Both the position numbers and the translations under genes were made by a program. Below the pieces are notes generated by a model. It was not told the origin of the DNA. It saw only the letters and a program-made list of their open reading frames with translations, and did no database searches. Below are positions 1 to 8,571 of a stretch of DNA of 64,000 bases, one piece after another; within the stretch, counting starts at the first letter, position 1, and each line of letters begins with the position of its first letter. The DNA lies in the NCBI GenBank assembly GCA_012026795.1, contig VEPM01000019.1:1-64000 (forward strand). The letters are read 5' to 3'. This stretch comes from Candidatus Methanoperedens sp. (lineage in GTDB: Archaea > Halobacteriota > Methanosarcinia > Methanosarcinales > Methanoperedenaceae).

Positions 1-2030
1 ACATTGGTCTTGAAAACGCTGTCAAGATACACTTCAACATGATCAAAGTCTGAATCCGACGGATTTGTCCATGACCAGGTTATGCTTGTTTCACCCGTGG
101 CTGTTTCACCAAGAGCAGTAACACTTACTGGAGGTGTTACATCGGCGGAGGTTATTGCAGAATCAGTGATTGTTGTGCCATTCATGTTACCTGTTGTATC
201 CACTGTCTTTGTGCCGATGGTATACGTTGTGCTTGCATTCAATCCTATAGCAGTGTATGTTCCCGATGTTACGTTGGTCTTGAAAACACTATCAAGATAC
301 ACTTCAACATGATCGAAGTCTGAATCCGATGGATTTGTCCATGACCAGGTGATGCTTGTTTCACCGGTTGCTGTTTCACCAAGAGCAGTAACACTTGCCG
401 GGGGTGTGGTATCCGCTGATGTTGTTGCCGAATCAGTGATCGTAGTAGCATTTATATTCCCAACTGTATCCACGGTCTTTGTACCAATTATGTAAGTCGT
501 ATTTGCATTCAATCCCGTAGCCGTATATGTTCCTGAGGTTATGTTGGTCTTGAAAACACTGTCAAGATATACTTCAACATGATCGAAGTCCGAATCTGAG
601 GGATTTGTCCATGACCAGGTAATGCTTGTTTCACCGGTTGCAGTTTCACCAAGAGCAGTAACACCTGATGGAGGAGTAGCATCTGATGCTGTGGTTGCTG
701 AATCAGTGACTGTAGTGCTGTTCACGTTACCTGTTGTATCTACGGTCTTTATACCAATGATATATGTTGTACTTGCATTCAGCCCGGTTGGTGTATATGT
801 TCCTGATGTCACGTTTACCTTGAAAACACTGTCAAGATACACTTCAACATGATCAAAATCTGGATCTGAGGGATTTGTCCATGACCAGGTGATGCTTGTT
901 TCATCGGTTGCAGTTTCTCCAAGAACTGTCACGCTTGCTGGGGGTGTGACGTCCGCAGAAGTTATTGCAGAATCACTGACTACCGTGGCATTTATGTTAC
1001 CAGTTGTATCTACGGTCTTTGTACCAATTGTGTAAGTGGTGCTTGCATTCAATCCCGTAGCTGTATATGTTCCTGAGGTTACATTGGTCTTGAAAACACT
1101 GTCAAGATACACTTCAACATGATCAAAGTCGGGATCTGATGGATTTGTCCATGACCAGGTGATGCTTGTTTCACCGGTTGCAGTTTCACCAAGAGCAGTA
1201 ACGCTTGCTGGAGGGGTAGCATCTGATGCTGTGGTTGCTGGATCAGTGACCATGCTTGCATTCACATTTCCAACTGTATCTACGGTCTTTGTACCGATTG
1301 TGTAAGTAGTGCTTGCATTTAATCCCGTAGCAGTGTAAGTACCTGAGGTCACATTGGTCTTGAAAACACTGTCGAGATACACTTCAACATGATCGAAGTC
1401 GGAATCGGACGGGTTTGTCCACGTCCAGGTTATGCTTGTTTCACCCGTGGCTGTTTCACCGAGACCGGTAACACTTACTGGAGGTGTTGCATCGGCGGAG
1501 GTTATTGCAGAATCAGTGATTGTTGTGCCATTCACGTTACCTGTAGTATCCACAGTCTTTGTACCAATTGTGTAAGCAGTGCTCGCATTCAATCCCGTAG
1601 CCGTATATGTTCCTGATGTCACATTGGTCTTGAAAACACTGTCAAGATACACTTCAACATGATCGAAGTCAGGATCTGAGGGATTTGTCCATGACCAGGT
1701 AATGCTTGTTTCGCCGGTTGCAGTTTCACCAAGACCGGTCACGCTTGAAGGGGGGGTAGCATCTGATGCTGTAGTTGCTGAATCACTAACTATGGTTGTG
1801 TTGATATTCCCAACCGTATCCACAGTCTTTGTACCAATTATGTAAGTCGTGCTTGCATTCAATCCTGTTACTGTGTAAGTACCTGAGGTTATGTTTGTCT
1901 TGAAAACACTGTCAAGATACACTTCAACATGATCGAAGTCCGGATCCGACGGATTTGTCCATGTCCAGGTGATGCTTGTTTCACCCGTGGCTGTTTCACC
2001 AAGAGCAGTAACACTTGCCGGTGGTGTGGT
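1..2030 (-). repeat. Tandem 270-bp repeats encoding FN3-like domains
   Basis: About seven and a half copies of an in-frame unit with an exact 270-bp period. The conserved block containing 'cttcaacatgatc' recurs with matching phase points at 41, 311, 581, 851, 1121, 1391, 1661 and 1931. Copies are nearly identical in DNA, not only in protein, which indicates recent amplification or gene conversion. Each unit encodes one 90-residue Ig/FN3-like domain of the cytochrome. The array continues beyond the left edge, and its copy number is prone to assembly collapse. Confidence 0.95.
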
Positions 2031-5000
2031 ATCAGTACCATTTGTGCTCTCCTGTACATTATGAATGAACTGGGTCATTGTAGTATCTCCAGCCGCACCA
2101 TGACATGAGAAGCATGCGGCATCATCCATATCAAGACCAGTGTGGTCATAGTATGCAGTTCCATCCCTTGCACCTCCAAGCGGGGCATAAGTGGCATTTC
2201 CCGTGATTTCAGGCGGTATGTTCTCAGTCGGATTCCTTGCAACACTGAATTCCTGTATCATGTTTGAATAATTTGCTGCACCCTCCCAGTGGCACTGCTG
2301 GCACCAGGTACTGCCGGATGAGATCGTCTGGTTTACACTATTGCCAGCATTGAATTTTTCTGGCGAACCCAAAGTTGGAGAAACATAGTGCTTATTTGGC
2401 GAGTGGCACTGTTCACATGGATACTGGAGTCCCCTATCTGTATAGATATACAGGTAGCGAATATGTAATTTATCAGGAACTGCATCTGTATCACCCTGGT
2501 CATTATCTATGAATTTGACACTCACATTACCGGTTACTCCATCTGACGAATCTATGTGATGTGTGCTGCTGATATTCTTCACATAATCAAAGAACACACC
2601 TGAATTAAGAGTGTCAAGAAGCTCATAAGTTCCTGATGTCTTATTCAATATCATAAAAGAGGCATTTTCGGTATGCACCTGATAAGACATCCCAAGCTTA
2701 CTGGCTCCAGATAACGGAATTCCCGTGGTATTGATGACTACTTCATATCTATTCCACACTTTCTCCTGGAATTTAAGGACAATATTGTCATAATTTACAG
2801 TATATGTCTTTGAAGTCCTTACTCCCTGGAACTCAGTATATAACTGGACCTTATATGACCCGGACTCGTCCAGGGCAGAGGCGAAACTGTTATTGCTCAA
2901 TTCCTGCCAGCCGGTATTGGTTGTACTGCTTGCGCTGGCAAGAGTAACAAAACTACCTGATGGTTTGACTAACCTGAGATAAACAGTCTGGTTCAGGGTA
3001 TTTCCTGAAGGCACTGTAATATTATAATCTGCACTGGCATTTGTATATTCGAAATCGCCGGTGTCAGGGGAATATTCAAATGAATAATTCCACCATACAT
3101 ATCCGCGATAAGTTCCACTGCTACCGCCTGATCTTAACATTGCCTTAAGAGAACCCACCGGATTACCTATTGTGGCGTCCTGCTGGGCATTAACAATTCC
3201 ATTTGTTGTCGTTCCACCTCTTGCTATAGAAGATGTCCAGTTAGAGACCGGGATTAAAGCGAACTCACGCTCGTTCTCATTATATGGGACCATAACAGGT
3301 TTGTTCGAACTTCCGGAACTTGTCTCGATAACTTCCATATAGTCGTTGCTCGGGACTTTGATATTCTCGAAGGGATAATCAGGATTAACTGTCCCGTTAC
3401 CTAATATCTCATATGATGCAAACTCATAGGTTGTATGATTATATCTCCAGTAATCTCCCCATTTTGTTCCGTTCATCGGGTCATTACTATGCGATTGTTC
3501 CAATATCTTCGGTGAAACTTTACCTGAAAGTGAATTGATCGTACCATCAACGCGCGTTGATTTATGGCAATCATAGCACGTTGCTGCCGTTAGCTTTGCT
3601 CCTGTGAAATTGCCATTGTACTGGATGAACTGTATCGGATGGATCCAGGTTGGATTGGTGTTGCTCACATTACCCATATGGCAATCCCAGCAGGTCAGGC
3701 TATTGTTATGGAAATTGTAGTCTGTTGAAGAGTGGCAGTTCAGACAGGTACTGTCGATATTTGCTTCCGTAAAGTTCGGGGTCACAAGACTGGTTTCATG
3801 CAATCTTCCTGGTTCATGACATTGCGAATCACCGCAGCCCGGTGTGGAGGATTGGGATGCATGGTCACTCCTTACTACATTCATTGGGTTTGCAAATGGC
3901 CCCATAACTGTAGACTCGTTCTGGTGACAATAACCACAATATTCACGCGTGCCAATTAGCGGACCAAAGAAAGAAGTCCTGTTCTTTCCATAGTGAGCGC
4001 TTGTTTCGTTCCTGCTCTTTGGCGGATATATCAATGGATTCCATGAGATGATCATTTCTTCCTGGTCATGGCAATCCGTACAGTATGTCACTGCCGGTGT
4101 GTTCATTTCTGATGAAAACCATGTGTGTTTCTCATTCTGCTCTGCGCCGTAATTCTGACTCTGATTTGCATTATTATGGCAGGATGTACAGTTCCGTGGA
4201 GTATCATAGCCTCCGGGATGAGTATCAACCGGTATATTTGTGGAATTCACACGTCCATTTTCAAGATATGAATCATTAGTGTGGCATGCCCAGCATATTC
4301 TTGAAGAATTTGCAGTATCAGAGTTTTTATTCAGGTCGTAATGGATATATTCCGGATTTGAAACATTGATGATGGCTGGGTCTACCTTCATAGTTATAGG
4401 TGCTTTTCCTGTCGTATTATGGCAATCAAGACACCACTTGCCGCCATAAGCCCCTGTGGGGATTTTATGGGAATCCATCTTATTGTTATCTATATGGCAG
4501 TTAGAACATTGTGTTATTGAATGGTTTTTAGCAAGCCCGCCATTTGATGTGACGTTTAGCCAACCGTCAGTAATATTATGGCAAAGCTGGCACTGGTCGT
4601 TTATATTGGTAAAATCACTTGTCCTGTTAGGAAGACCTGCGATCATGTGCAGCCCACCTGTCCCCGTACCCGGGGCGCCGCCTCCTGCATGACACAATTC
4701 GCAGGCAGTTCCATTAGTATTCGGGGAAGCGGAATGATTATGAGATTTACTTGCTCCGGGTTTTTGCGACCAGCCGGTCCAATCCGTTCCATTCAATGAT
4801 GACAGGACGATCTTGGTTGAACCGTCCACTCCCTGCTGCGGTCCATGACAAACGGGGTAGCCGCTGTTATTCCCCAAGGGACCCTGATACCATGAACAGG
4901 ATGGTCTTCCTCCATCATTTATTCCATCATCATTTAGATCCGTATCGCTTGTGCTGCCTCCCACACCAAGGTCAAGAATATTACGATTTAACAGGCTTCC

Positions 5001-5933
5001 GTGACACATTAAACAGTAGCTTGAGTTGCTGTTATCCCATGTAGTCACATAATTCGTGCCATTTCTTAATCCGGTCCTGTAATCCCAATTTGTTATAGTA
5101 GTCCATGCTGGCACCCCCAAAAATCTGGCCGTGTCGCTGTTCATTATGGAATTGTCCGGGCCATGTGTTCCCAGGGCATACTGGTAGCCCCAGTGACAGG
5201 TAGTGCACGTGACATCATTATGGGCAGTTTTGTCATGAGCGCTTGTGAATGTATTTCCAGGATGGTAGCAACCCGCAGTCCCAAAAATAACATAGACTTT
5301 CTTTGTGTAATTGACTCCAAGGTAATTAATTGTAACATTAATGGATATGTTCAGTTGATCCGTAGTCGGGGGCTTATTCCCTGTCAGATCATTGACATCT
5401 GTAACATCCCGGGTGGAATTGAAGATCCCATCATTATCGGTATCTGTAAAAGTTGGAAAGGTATTGGTAGAGCTTGGGTAATACATACCGCCGGTCGATA
5501 TCACTTGATAGAATGGATAGTTGTTGAGTGCAACGCCCGTATGGTTCCATCTCTCCACATCAGAGAGATTCCCGCTGAAATTGGCACTCGTAAGACCTCT
5601 AACGATATTACCGTCCGAGTCCATTAGCACTGCAAATACGTTTGGTCTCTGGTTAAAAGAGCCTTTTGTATTGTCATTACTACTGGATCTAACGCCTGAG
5701 GCAAGGTCATATCCATAATCCAGATATACCTGCTTATCCGTAAAGACCATCACTTGATAAGGCGGCGTATAAGCTTCGGCTGCGGGTGCAACAGCAAATA
5801 ATGAAGTTAATATTACAGAGATCAAAAAAATATTTTTGAATTCAGCGATTGAACTGGCTTTTTTTCCCCTCTGGTTTTTTGTTGATTTTTTAACATCTAT
5901 ACGTACGTATTTCCCTCTATTTTTCAATGACAT
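1..5933 (-). CDS. Giant secreted multiheme cytochrome c with FN3-like repeats (3' end outside window)
   Basis: Open frame from the ATG at 5933 to the left edge, 1977 codons with no stop, so the C-terminus is missing. The first 54 residues form a long signal peptide with a basic N-region, a hydrophobic core and an AEA-type cleavage site before YTPPYQ. Reading the minus strand gives 16 CXXCH motifs (first at residue about 243, last at about 1274), plus one CX4CH (3816-3836) and one CX15CH (4845-4898), so up to 18 haems. A beta-rich stretch without haems (about residues 830-1150) separates 15 of the motifs from the last three. From about residue 1300, 90-residue fibronectin-III-like repeats (motif GETSITW, then DFDHVEVYLDSVFKTN) continue to the edge. 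Inferred role: extracellular electron transfer across the cell surface or S-layer, as in ANME archaea. The cytochrome call is firm; the partner and the redox direction are unknown. Confidence 0.93.
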   Translation of the reverse strand, partial: MSLKNRGKYVRIDVKKSTKNQRGKKASSIAEFKNIFLISVILTSLFAVAPAAEAYTPPYQVMVFTDKQVYLDYGYDLASGVRSSSNDNTKGSFNQRPNVFAVLMDSDGNIVRGLTSANFSGNLSDVERWNHTGVALNNYPFYQVISTGGMYYPSSTNTFPTFTDTDNDGIFNSTRDVTDVNDLTGNKPPTTDQLNISINVTINYLGVNYTKKVYVIFGTAGCYHPGNTFTSAHDKTAHNDVTCTTCHWGYQYALGTHGPDNSIMNSDTARFLGVPAWTTITNWDYRTGLRNGTNYVTTWDNSNSSYCLMCHGSLLNRNILDLGVGGSTSDTDLNDDGINDGGRPSCSWYQGPLGNNSGYPVCHGPQQGVDGSTKIVLSSLNGTDWTGWSQKPGASKSHNHSASPNTNGTACELCHAGGGAPGTGTGGLHMIAGLPNRTSDFTNINDQCQLCHNITDGWLNVTSNGGLAKNHSITQCSNCHIDNNKMDSHKIPTGAYGGKWCLDCHNTTGKAPITMKVDPAIINVSNPEYIHYDLNKNSDTANSSRICWACHTNDSYLENGRVNSTNIPVDTHPGGYDTPRNCTSCHNNANQSQNYGAEQNEKHTWFSSEMNTPAVTYCTDCHDQEEMIISWNPLIYPPKSRNETSAHYGKNRTSFFGPLIGTREYCGYCHQNESTVMGPFANPMNVVRSDHASQSSTPGCGDSQCHEPGRLHETSLVTPNFTEANIDSTCLNCHSSTDYNFHNNSLTCWDCHMGNVSNTNPTWIHPIQFIQYNGNFTGAKLTAATCYDCHKSTRVDGTINSLSGKVSPKILEQSHSNDPMNGTKWGDYWRYNHTTYEFASYEILGNGTVNPDYPFENIKVPSNDYMEVIETSSGSSNKPVMVPYNENEREFALIPVSNWTSSIARGGTTTNGIVNAQQDATIGNPVGSLKAMLRSGGSSGTYRGYVWWNYSFEYSPDTGDFEYTNASADYNITVPSGNTLNQTVYLRLVKPSGSFVTLASASSTTNTGWQELSNNSFASALDESGSYKVQLYTEFQGVRTSKTYTVNYDNIVLKFQEKVWNRYEVVINTTGIPLSGASKLGMSYQVHTENASFMILNKTSGTYELLDTLNSGVFFDYVKNISSTHHIDSSDGVTGNVSVKFIDNDQGDTDAVPDKLHIRYLYIYTDRGLQYPCEQCHSPNKHYVSPTLGSPEKFNAGNSVNQTISSGSTWCQQCHWEGAANYSNMIQEFSVARNPTENIPPEITGNATYAPLGGARDGTAYYDHTGLDMDDAACFSCHGAAGDTTMTQFIHNVQESTNGTDTTPPASVTALGETATGETSITWTWTNPSDPDFDHVEVYLDSVFKTNITSGTYTVTGLNASTTYIIGTKTVDTVGNINTTIVSDSATTASDATPPSSVTGLGETATGETSITWSWTNPSDPDFDHVEVYLDSVFKTNVTSGTYTATGLNASTAYTIGTKTVDTTGNVNGTTITDSAITSADATPPVSVTGLGETATGETSITWTWTNPSDSDFDHVEVYLDSVFKTNVTSGTYTATGLNASTTYTIGTKTVDTVGNVNASMVTDPATTASDATPPASVTALGETATGETSITWSWTNPSDPDFDHVEVYLDSVFKTNVTSGTYTATGLNASTTYTIGTKTVDTTGNINATVVSDSAITSADVTPPASVTVLGETATDETSITWSWTNPSDPDFDHVEVYLDSVFKVNVTSGTYTPTGLNASTTYIIGIKTVDTTGNVNSTTVTDSATTASDATPPSGVTALGETATGETSITWSWTNPSDSDFDHVEVYLDSVFKTNITSGTYTATGLNANTTYIIGTKTVDTVGNINATTITDSATTSADTTPPASVTALGETATGETSITWSWTNPSDSDFDHVEVYLDSVFKTNVTSGTYTAIGLNASTTYTIGTKTVDTTGNMNGTTITDSAITSADVTPPVSVTALGETATGETSITWSWTNPSDSDFDHVEVYLDSVFKTN

Positions 5934-6330
5934 ATCCTATCCTATCCGGTATTTTATCTATCAGTTTTAATTATTTCAAACAATTTAAAGTCTGAAGCTA
6001 ACCGTTTTTTCCATTCCCGTTTTTAAAATTGTTCTGTTTTTCCCGTTTTTCCGTTTTCCCGTTGTTTTTGAATGTAATAAATAAAAAGTGAAGGGACATA
6101 TATAAATATATCGTTTTGATTTATGCTACTAATTATTAGTATCATATTATCAGGATGATATATACCTCCTATAATGTAAGCAGATATTAATCCTTAACTC
6201 TGCTCAATTTAAGTAATGTGCAATTCAATATGCTATGTTGAATGAATCCTGAGTTTCAGGACTTTATTGTAGCAAATAAACTATCCCATAGAAAGATTTT
6301 TTATAATGTTTTACCAATATAAGAAATGAA
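5934..6330. promoter_or_regulatory. Divergent intergenic region between cytochrome and FAD oxidoreductase
   Basis: 397 bp without a gene. On the cytochrome side, 5999-6063 holds four copies of a C(C)CGTTTT unit inside a pyrimidine-rich tract (G/A-rich on the cytochrome's coding strand). An AT-rich segment at 6105-6125 (atatataaatata) could be the cytochrome's TATA box; that would give a leader of roughly 150 nt. On the other side, 'ttttttataatg' at 6298-6309 lies about 25-30 nt before the ATG at 6331, which fits a TATA box for a nearly leaderless transcript. Binding-site assignments are inference. Confidence 0.5.
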
Positions 6331-7749
6331 ATGTCTGATTATGATGTAATTATCGTGGGAGGAGGAATAAGCGGGCTATTATCAGCCCTTACTCTTTCAA
6401 AGCACGGGAGGAAAGTGCTTGTACTTGAAAAGGATGAGGCCGTAGGAGGCAATTGTAACAGTTATACGGTGGATGGTTTCCAGGTAGATACCGGACCTCA
6501 TGCGATTACACATATGAGGGAAGGGCCGCTGCGGCGGTTGATGGACGAATATTTTACATATATGCCTTTTTTTGTGGATTACGGGCACTATTATGTGCGT
6601 ACTGAAAAAGGTCTGACGAAAATCCCTTCCAATATAAAAGATTTTGTAACTTTTGATGTACTCCCTGGGAAAGACAGGCTCATGCTTTCGCAGGCATTAA
6701 CGAAAGCGTTGACCCAGATGACCTTCGGGATGCTGGATGGGGATCAGCCTGTTTACGATTACATTCCTAAAGGACTCTCAGAAGAAACATATGATTTTGT
6801 CAATGCGATCGCATATTTCCTTTCAGGAAAATCCATGAAAGACACATCCGTAAACCGTGTATTATATGGGAGCAGTTTTGTAAGGGACAGTGTTTCCGAG
6901 GATATTTTTGAAGACGTTGAGGAGGCATCAGGTACGCCTGGTACGTCTTATACATCGATGATAACCGATAGATTGTCAAAATACCAGTTAAAAGGTCATC
7001 TTACATCCCTGAGCAGGCTTGCCACGAATAAGGTATCTTATGCACAGGCTTATCCCCGTGGAGGATTGAAATCACTGTTAAAAGCGGTATTATATTCGAT
7101 GCCTGAATCGGTGCAAATAAAAACCAGTTCAAGAGTAAATAAAATATTGACTGATAACGAAAAAGCGATTGGTGTCACTACTGATAGTGATTCATATACT
7201 TCGGATACGATCGTTTACACGGGTTTTGTAAAAAACCTGCCTTCACTTATAGAACTGCCACCGGATTATATAAAGAAACTTTCAACGATAGACCAGACGC
7301 TCAGCCTCACTCTCTGGCTGGGATTAAAGGAAAAAATGAAGGAATTCGATTATACTGGCTCCGAGGTGTGGTTCAAGGGCGGAGCATACTGGGCGATGCC
7401 AATCAGTAATTATGATGCAAGCATTGCGCCTAAAGGTAAGCAGCTTGTGGGATTTACATTTGTAATTGATGAGAAAAATAACATTGAAAGCGAGAAGAAA
7501 AAAGCGCTGGAATTGATCCAAAGAGCAGTACCTGGCATAGATAATAAGACTGAAATGATCCATTACCAGTTGACAATACCTGAAAAAGCCGCTGTGACCA
7601 TTAATGGATATTTTGCAGGAACGCGCTCGCCGGTCAGGAGCCTTTATCTGGCAGGGACTGACACGGACAGCCGCAGTATGGGAGTAACAAGGGCGGCATA
7701 TTCTGTTCTAGAGATGTTAAAAGCCATGAAAGAGGATAAGATCCTCTGA
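6331..7749 (+). CDS. Phytoene desaturase-like NAD(P)/FAD-dependent oxidoreductase
   Basis: 472-residue flavoprotein. The N-terminus has the dinucleotide-binding motif VIIVGGGISGLLSA followed by an acidic end of beta-2 (VLVLEKDEAVGGN). The C-terminus has the second FAD motif LYLAGTDTDSRSMGVTRAA. Length and both motifs match the CrtI / carotenoid isomerase / phytoene-dehydrogenase-like superfamily. In archaea such proteins act on isoprenoids (carotenoids, menaquinone or lipid side chains), but the substrate cannot be read from sequence. The ATG at 6331 lies about 25-30 nt after a TATA-like box. It is monocistronic; the downstream genes run on the other strand. Family call firm, substrate unknown. 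Confidence 0.85.
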   Translation: MSDYDVIIVGGGISGLLSALTLSKHGRKVLVLEKDEAVGGNCNSYTVDGFQVDTGPHAITHMREGPLRRLMDEYFTYMPFFVDYGHYYVRTEKGLTKIPSNIKDFVTFDVLPGKDRLMLSQALTKALTQMTFGMLDGDQPVYDYIPKGLSEETYDFVNAIAYFLSGKSMKDTSVNRVLYGSSFVRDSVSEDIFEDVEEASGTPGTSYTSMITDRLSKYQLKGHLTSLSRLATNKVSYAQAYPRGGLKSLLKAVLYSMPESVQIKTSSRVNKILTDNEKAIGVTTDSDSYTSDTIVYTGFVKNLPSLIELPPDYIKKLSTIDQTLSLTLWLGLKEKMKEFDYTGSEVWFKGGAYWAMPISNYDASIAPKGKQLVGFTFVIDEKNNIESEKKKALELIQRAVPGIDNKTEMIHYQLTIPEKAAVTINGYFAGTRSPVRSLYLAGTDTDSRSMGVTRAAYSVLEMLKAMKEDKIL

Positions 7750-7768
7750 TCTTTTTTAATTTTAATTT

Positions 7769-8092
7769 TTATTTTTCCTTTTTTCTGTTCTTCATATAAT
7801 CCGAAAAACCCGAATTCAGGACAAAAACAATTCCGATGGTAAAGATTATAAAACCCACAAATTTCGCATTCGATAAGTTCTCCTTTAATATAAGTAATAC
7901 TCCCGTATGCAGCACCAAAAGACCCAATATTATCGATGTAACCTCTTTGAATTTCGGAAAAAATGTGAAAAATATCAGGCCTGCGACCCAGGTACCCATA
8001 CCCAGGTACTGGAAAGTAATATTTCCGGAATGTAATCCCGGAAAGAAAAAAACAGAACCAAGTACTGTTAAGAGTGCAATTTTTTTATTCAT
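7769..8092 (-). CDS. Small membrane protein, unknown function
   Basis: 107 residues with four predicted hydrophobic helices (about 5-22, 27-45, 50-67 and 76-95) and a basic cytoplasmic tail (MKNRKKEK). I do not recognise the family. It lies 30 bp downstream of another small membrane protein on the same strand and converges with the FAD oxidoreductase across a T-rich 19-bp gap. The gene call rests on the long open frame, its fully hydrophobic pattern and the compact arrangement. Confidence 0.65.
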   Translation of the reverse strand: MNKKIALLTVLGSVFFFPGLHSGNITFQYLGMGTWVAGLIFFTFFPKFKEVTSIILGLLVLHTGVLLILKENLSNAKFVGFIIFTIGIVFVLNSGFSDYMKNRKKEK

Positions 8093-8122
8093 TAAATTGC
8101 TTTGATACCAGTAACCTGTATT

Positions 8123-8461
8123 TTAATCTTCGTTTTTGACCTCGATTTTTATATCGCGAACCAATTTTACGCCAAGCCCCCCGATTCTTCCGCCTGCTGA
8201 TGCTACAAATGTCATAAGCATAAACCATAGTCCCATGTTTGTCATAATGCTTGATTCTTTTCCGGATATAAGCTCTGTGTCCATAGGCGGGGTTCCGGGG
8301 CCTGTTGGAAGGGATATTTTGACGCTGTTCATTTGAATAACGGATGGCGCAGCTTCTGCTCCGGTAAATACATTGTACATCGAATATACTGAATAGAATA
8401 TGAATAAAAGACCCAATATGAGCAAACCGTATCCTGTGCCTTTAATATTTTTTAGTTCCAT
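8123..8461 (-). CDS. Small membrane protein with two helices, unknown function
   Basis: 112 residues. A hydrophobic helix at about 11-33 is followed by an extracytoplasmic loop of about 40 residues rich in Pro, Gly and Thr, then a second helix at about 72-92 and a charged C-terminus ending in KNED. The ATG at 8461 is preceded by AT-rich DNA. It is probably cotranscribed with the four-helix protein at 7769-8092. No recognisable family or motif. Confidence 0.65.
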   Translation of the reverse strand: MELKNIKGTGYGLLILGLLFIFYSVYSMYNVFTGAEAAPSVIQMNSVKISLPTGPGTPPMDTELISGKESSIMTNMGLWFMLMTFVASAGGRIGGLGVKLVRDIKIEVKNED

Positions 8462-8571
8462 TGTTTCACTTCGAGTTCGATCTTCAGTACCACTTATTTA
8501 TTAAATTTATCCATATATAAAGATATTCATGGATGAATATGGTGATGTTTATATGTTCCGAATTAAAATAA

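Noticed and set aside
82-1616. Several 60-76-codon frames on both strands in the repeat array
   Set aside because: They recur with the 270-bp period and are shadows of the cytochrome reading frame.
1-2030. CRISPR-like regular repeats
   Set aside because: Period is exactly 270 bp, in frame, without unique spacers; the units are protein domains.
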